Source: Nostoc sp. RI_552 (GTDB taxonomy: Bacteria; Cyanobacteriota; Cyanobacteriia; Cyanobacteriales; Nostocaceae). Taken from it: a DNA stretch of 64,000 nt. Shown here in pieces: positions 60,711-64,000 of this stretch (its first letter is position 1; the number at the start of each line of letters is the position of its first letter). Below the pieces are notes generated by a model. It saw nothing but the letters and a program-made list of their open reading frames with translations. It had not been told where the DNA came from and searched no databases. A program made the translations under genes and the position numbers. The stretch spans positions 62,001-126,000 of the forward strand of contig WGNO01000001.1 in assembly GCA_016124525.1 (NCBI GenBank). The letters are read 5' to 3'.

Positions 60711-62249
60711 CTACTCCTCACTGGTAGCTTCAGATGATGCTGCTGGCTGAGGTGGAGCAGTTTTGCGACTGCGGCGTAATGAATTCCGCAACTCATTCTG
60801 ACTTGAAGATAAGCTGTTGCTAGGAGATGCAGGAGATGGTTGATTTGACCTGAAACGTCGCCGCCGATTTGTGCTTGGTTGTTCTTGTGCAGAATTAGTG
60901 GTGCTTCGTTGACGGCGGGCGTTGCGTAAAGACTCTCTCAGATTCCTTGTAGTCGAAGTTTTTTTGCTTGGAGATGATGAACTAGCTGCTCTGTTTTGTA
61001 CGGGCTGACGAGGTTCTTTGACTGGTGTTGCTACTGGTGTAGTTTCTCGTCTGATCCTGATTCTTCTGGGTTTGCTGATGGTGTTGGCAGAAGGAGTATT
61101 TGTATCCTCCGATGTAGAACTGGGATTAGATATTGCTGTTTGGCGACTTCTCTGTCTGGCTTGTGCTTCTTGTTTTCGTTTCCGTTCTTGGACTTGGCGG
61201 TATCGGCGTGAACCTTCTATTGCAAAATCGGTAGCTATTGATACTCTGCTTCTGCCACCCTCTGATGGTTTCAATTTCCAGTTACGCGCCTGTCTCAAGG
61301 TTTCTTGGTCTAATTTGCTGTTACCACTAGAACCAACAATCCGTGCATTAGTAACATTACCTTGTGAATCAGTATCAACAGCTACTTCTACTCTGCCTTC
61401 AATTCCTCGCCGTCTGGCAAACTCTGGATATTTAGTGCTGCAATCAGCGCAAGCTGCCCGACCATTACCTGAACCCCTGGAATTAGGGCTAGGATTATTA
61501 TTTTCTCTATTGTTTTCTGGTTGTGTTTTGATCTGTGGAGTAGTGGGCACGGTGGGGGCGACTGCTACCGGCGATGGTTGTACTTGTACATTGTTAGAAG
61601 TGGTAGTATTTTCTGTGGTGACTGAAGCTGCTGTATTACTGCTTTGAGTAATTCTGGAATTTCTCAATCCACTTAAGGTTTCTCTGAGGTTTTCACTACC
61701 TTCATTTATCTGAGGAACCGCAATTGGTGATGTTGATGATGTGGAAGTCAAAAGAGATTCTAACTTAGCTATAGATGCTTGGCGTGGGGGGATTGTGGGT
61801 TGAGGCTGTTCAGTGGTTACTTTAGTTGGTTGGAGTGGCTGGGAAACTGGAGGAGGTTGAACAGTTTCCACCCGAGCTGGTGGTGTAACTACCTTTAGCT
61901 GTTGTTGCGGTACTGGGGGGGGCTGAATAATTTTTGGCTCAATTTTTACCGCAGTGATAGGTGTCACTTTAGTGGTGACAATTTTGCGAGGCTTGGGTAT
62001 TTTAACTTTTTCGGGAATTATTTCCGGCGGTTTTTCTGGTTTTTCAACGGTGGTACTTACGGGATCTACAATTATTAAGTCTATTGGCTCATATTGTTTT
62101 TTCGGCACTCTCGTCAACAAAATACCTATACCGGAAGACAGTACGCCAATGTGTAGGGCTAAGGAACCAATCAGACTGTATATTAAGAATGTCTTAACAG
62201 CCTCAACTTCTTGAGAGCGATGTTCGACATTAATGCCGGAAAAACTCAT
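60711..62249 (-). CDS. TonB family protein with Arg/Ser-rich C-terminal extension
   Basis: 512 residues. N-terminal membrane helix (TFLIYSLIGSLALHIGVLSS, about 20-40), then a Pro/Lys/Val-rich periplasmic spacer. A TonB_C domain sits in the middle (about 275-350; YPEFARRRGIEGRVEVAVDT, GNVTNARIVGSSGNSKLDQE, ARNWKLKPS). A further 160 residues follow, rich in Arg, Ser, Gln and Pro (NARRQRSTTNSAQEQPSTNR), where most TonB proteins end. It transmits proton-motive force to outer-membrane receptors for siderophores or cobalamin; no exbB/exbD or receptor gene is nearby. The extension could bind peptidoglycan or acidic polymers. Start ATG 62249. Confidence 0.9.
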   Translation of the reverse strand: MSFSGINVEHRSQEVEAVKTFLIYSLIGSLALHIGVLSSGIGILLTRVPKKQYEPIDLIIVDPVSTTVEKPEKPPEIIPEKVKIPKPRKIVTTKVTPITAVKIEPKIIQPPPVPQQQLKVVTPPARVETVQPPPVSQPLQPTKVTTEQPQPTIPPRQASIAKLESLLTSTSSTSPIAVPQINEGSENLRETLSGLRNSRITQSSNTAASVTTENTTTSNNVQVQPSPVAVAPTVPTTPQIKTQPENNRENNNPSPNSRGSGNGRAACADCSTKYPEFARRRGIEGRVEVAVDTDSQGNVTNARIVGSSGNSKLDQETLRQARNWKLKPSEGGRSRVSIATDFAIEGSRRYRQVQERKRKQEAQARQRSRQTAISNPSSTSEDTNTPSANTISKPRRIRIRRETTPVATPVKEPRQPVQNRAASSSSPSKKTSTTRNLRESLRNARRQRSTTNSAQEQPSTNRRRRFRSNQPSPASPSNSLSSSQNELRNSLRRSRKTAPPQPAASSEATSEE

Positions 62250-63021
62250 AGTTTATTGATACCTTTTCTCAGTTATTCAGTTATATTAGAACGCACTGGC
62301 TGAAAATAACAAGTCAAAAATTAAAATTGTTTCGGTAATGTTATGGATTGGCTAATATGTTGATTTTCCGGCTGAGAGCAAATTTTAACTTATGTAATTT
62401 TTTAATCTTGATTTTTTGCTAAAAAATATCAATTATCTCTGACATTTAACAAATGTATATTAAATCACTATTTAATTTAACAAAAAATTTGGCTTTATAT
62501 GTAAAATCAACTACAAAAAATCCGGCAGCTATCTATTAAGGATGGAATTCAAGTCCTGGATTTTCTTGCCTAGCTAGAGAATTATTAACAAAGAATAAAA
62601 AATAACGGATAAATATCTAGTGAGTGTGGTTAAAACATTAAATTAGAGTGGTTGTATATCTCCATGCTTTACTCCATGCCATTTTGACAATTTAATCTCC
62701 TTGGTATCCGCTATTTATGTTGAACTCAGAATAGAATGGAAAAAGAATGTGTGCCAACTAATAACTACTTATAGGTAAAGGGCTGGCAACAGCAAAAAAA
62801 ATCTCGCCCAATCCTTTTAAATCTCTTGATTGAATTTAGCGTAAATTATGGAGAAGTTGTTCTTGAATTTACGCCTGTGGACAAATAAAGAAGCAATTCT
62901 AGTTTTATGAGTAGATTTGAGTAGGTTTATTTGGCATTTAATAGCTGGTTCCCAAAAATCACAATTGCAAAAAACTGTCTTTGAAGTAGGCTTGTAGCAT
63001 CTTAACGCTTGTAATATTTTT
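62250..63021. promoter_or_regulatory. Intergenic region with a candidate NtcA box (62501-62514)
   Basis: 772 AT-rich bases between tonB (minus) and agrE (plus), with no gene. GTA-AAATCAAC-TAC at 62501-62514 is an exact GTA-N8-TAC match, with TATTAA about 20 bases further, but it lies about 510 bases before the agrE start, which would mean a long leader. Short hairpins (for example TTTTTT-GCT-AAAAAA near 62414) are AT-only. Confidence 0.4.
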
Positions 63022-64000
63022 ATGACTTCCCTGATTCGTTTCTTAATGTGTCCCCCTGACCACTACAATGTAGATTATGTGATTAATCCCTGGATGGAAG
63101 GGAATATTCACAAGTCTTCGCGCGAACGCGCCGTGGAACAGTGGCAGAAACTTCACCACATTCTCAAACAACACGCCATTGTCGATTTAGTAACGCCCCA
63201 GATGGGTTGGCCCGATATGGTATTTACTGCTAACGCTGGCTTGGTCCTGGGGGAAAATGTTGTTCTCAGTCGATTTCTGCACAAAGAACGTCAGGGAGAA
63301 GAACCTTTCTTTAAAAATTGGTTTGAAGAAAACGGTTACACAGTTCATTTATTACCTAAAGACTTACCGTTTGAAGGTGCTGGGGATGCACTTTTAGATC
63401 GGGAAGGACGTTGGTTATGGGCTGGATATGGCTTTCGCTCTGAATTAGATTCTCACCCTTATTTAGCTAAATGGCTAGATATTGAGGTGCTATCTCTGCG
63501 CTTAATTGATGAGCGTTTTTATCACTTAGATACTTGCTTTTGTCCTTTAGCTAACGGCTATTTATTGTATTATCCCGGCGCTTTTGATGCTTATTCTAAC
63601 CGTTTAATAGAAATGCGCGTTGCACCAGAAAAGCGGATAGCAATTACCGAAGCTGATGCTGTGAACTTCGCTTGTAATACAGTGAACGTAGACAGCATTG
63701 TGATTATGAATAAAGCCGGCAATGCTTTAAAAACACGTTTAACAGATGTTGGTTTTCGAGTCATTGAAACGCCGTTGACAGAATTCCTCAAAGCAGGTGG
63801 TGCAGCTAAATGTCTCACACTGCGAGTTACAGAACCACTCCACACAGAAATTCATGCCAATGTCTCCGTAGAAAGCCGCGTTATTCGGTTGGAAGGACAT
63901 TTGCTGGACTCTGGTTTGATTAACCAAGCTCTAGATTTAATTGTGGATGGTGGGGGAAGTTTCCAAGTGATGAATTTCAACTTGGGAGAACAACGCCAAA
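63022..64000 (+). CDS. agrE: Arginine dihydrolase/ornithine cyclodeaminase (AgrE/ArgZ), N-terminal part
   Basis: ATG at 63022; the frame runs out of the window after 326 codons of an enzyme near 700 residues. The arginine dihydrolase (ammonia-releasing, guanidine-removing) domain is present with the residues reported for AgrE/ArgZ in register: Asn22 (YVINPWM), Asn71 (FTANAGLV), His168 (FYHLDTCF) and the nucleophile Cys264 (GGAAKCLTL). A linker domain begins after residue 280 (VESRVIRLEGHLLDSGLINQ). The C-terminal ornithine cyclodeaminase that yields proline in AgrE lies beyond the window, so whether this is the bifunctional form is inferred. It degrades arginine released from cyanophycin and mobilises nitrogen. 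Confidence 0.93.
   Translation, partial: MTSLIRFLMCPPDHYNVDYVINPWMEGNIHKSSRERAVEQWQKLHHILKQHAIVDLVTPQMGWPDMVFTANAGLVLGENVVLSRFLHKERQGEEPFFKNWFEENGYTVHLLPKDLPFEGAGDALLDREGRWLWAGYGFRSELDSHPYLAKWLDIEVLSLRLIDERFYHLDTCFCPLANGYLLYYPGAFDAYSNRLIEMRVAPEKRIAITEADAVNFACNTVNVDSIVIMNKAGNALKTRLTDVGFRVIETPLTEFLKAGGAAKCLTLRVTEPLHTEIHANVSVESRVIRLEGHLLDSGLINQALDLIVDGGGSFQVMNFNLGEQRQ

Noticed and set aside
61018..61647. 209-codon plus-strand frame opposite tonB
   Set aside because: Valine/cysteine-rich composition is the complement of the repetitive TonB spacer; not a gene.

Overview
The window looks like chromosomal DNA of a filamentous, heterocyst-forming cyanobacterium (Nostocales, Nostoc/Anabaena-like). 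Support comes from cyanobacterial signature genes (Psb27, NDH-1 subunits NdhF and NdhD, SphR-SphS, a Z-ISO-type carotenoid isomerase, an RbcR/PacR-type LysR regulator, an SLH-OprB iron porin, an AgrE/ArgZ-type arginine dihydrolase). It also comes from about twenty HIP1 octamers (GCGATCGC) and from heptanucleotide STRR arrays such as GAATTAC/GTAATTC. No tRNA, rRNA, CRISPR array or intact insertion sequence was seen. One IS605-type TnpB remnant and one decayed toxin-antitoxin pair are present.

Layout. 1-4.6 kb: RNase E (cut by the window edge) and a B12-binding radical SAM/DUF2344 protein on the minus strand, with a long structured rne leader. 5-9 kb: a small conserved protein behind a CRP-type palindrome, an LL-DAP aminotransferase-like enzyme, a long hairpin-rich leader followed by clpS, and a CPBP protease. 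9-13 kb (minus): pentapeptide-repeat protein, DICT/degenerate HD-GYP protein, Slr0320-type radical SAM protein. 13-14.7 kb: DUF1830 protein behind an NtcA-type promoter, DUF4079 membrane protein, a 38-aa peptide. 15-20.5 kb: phosphate regulon sphR-sphS-phoU, then a Crp-family regulator and a porin. 20.6-26 kb: small conserved proteins and a three-gene cell-surface glycan group (GT39, NodB deacetylase, DPM1/GtrA). 26-33.9 kb: cofH, psb27, a GH10-like lipid-surface hydrolase, polA, a HAD phosphatase. 34-39 kb: stand-alone DALR protein, second Crp-family regulator, repeat-rich gap, rbcR/pacR divergent from Z-ISO.

39.5-45.7 kb: atypical thioredoxin (WCGLC), ndhF and ndhD. The two ndh genes are separated by about 1.9 kb of decayed accessory DNA containing inverted dispersed repeats, an antitoxin with an in-frame stop and a toxin with a one-base frameshift. 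45.8-53.4 kb: small helical protein, PsiE, TPR protein, EF-G-like GTPase with a hairpin leader, a membrane coiled-coil/zinc-ribbon protein and a TonB-like protein whose stop codon lies in the terminal hairpin of a dead TnpB element. 53.7-64 kb: radC, coiled-coil protein, thrC, an acyltransferase behind a structured leader, miaB, a TonB with an Arg/Ser-rich C-terminal tail, and the first half of agrE/argZ.

Most of the window is ordinary cyanobacterial core genome. The unexplained material lies in the non-coding leaders (rne, clpS, EF-G-like, acyltransferase), in a long two-tier hairpin just after psb27, and in the ndhF-ndhD insertion.
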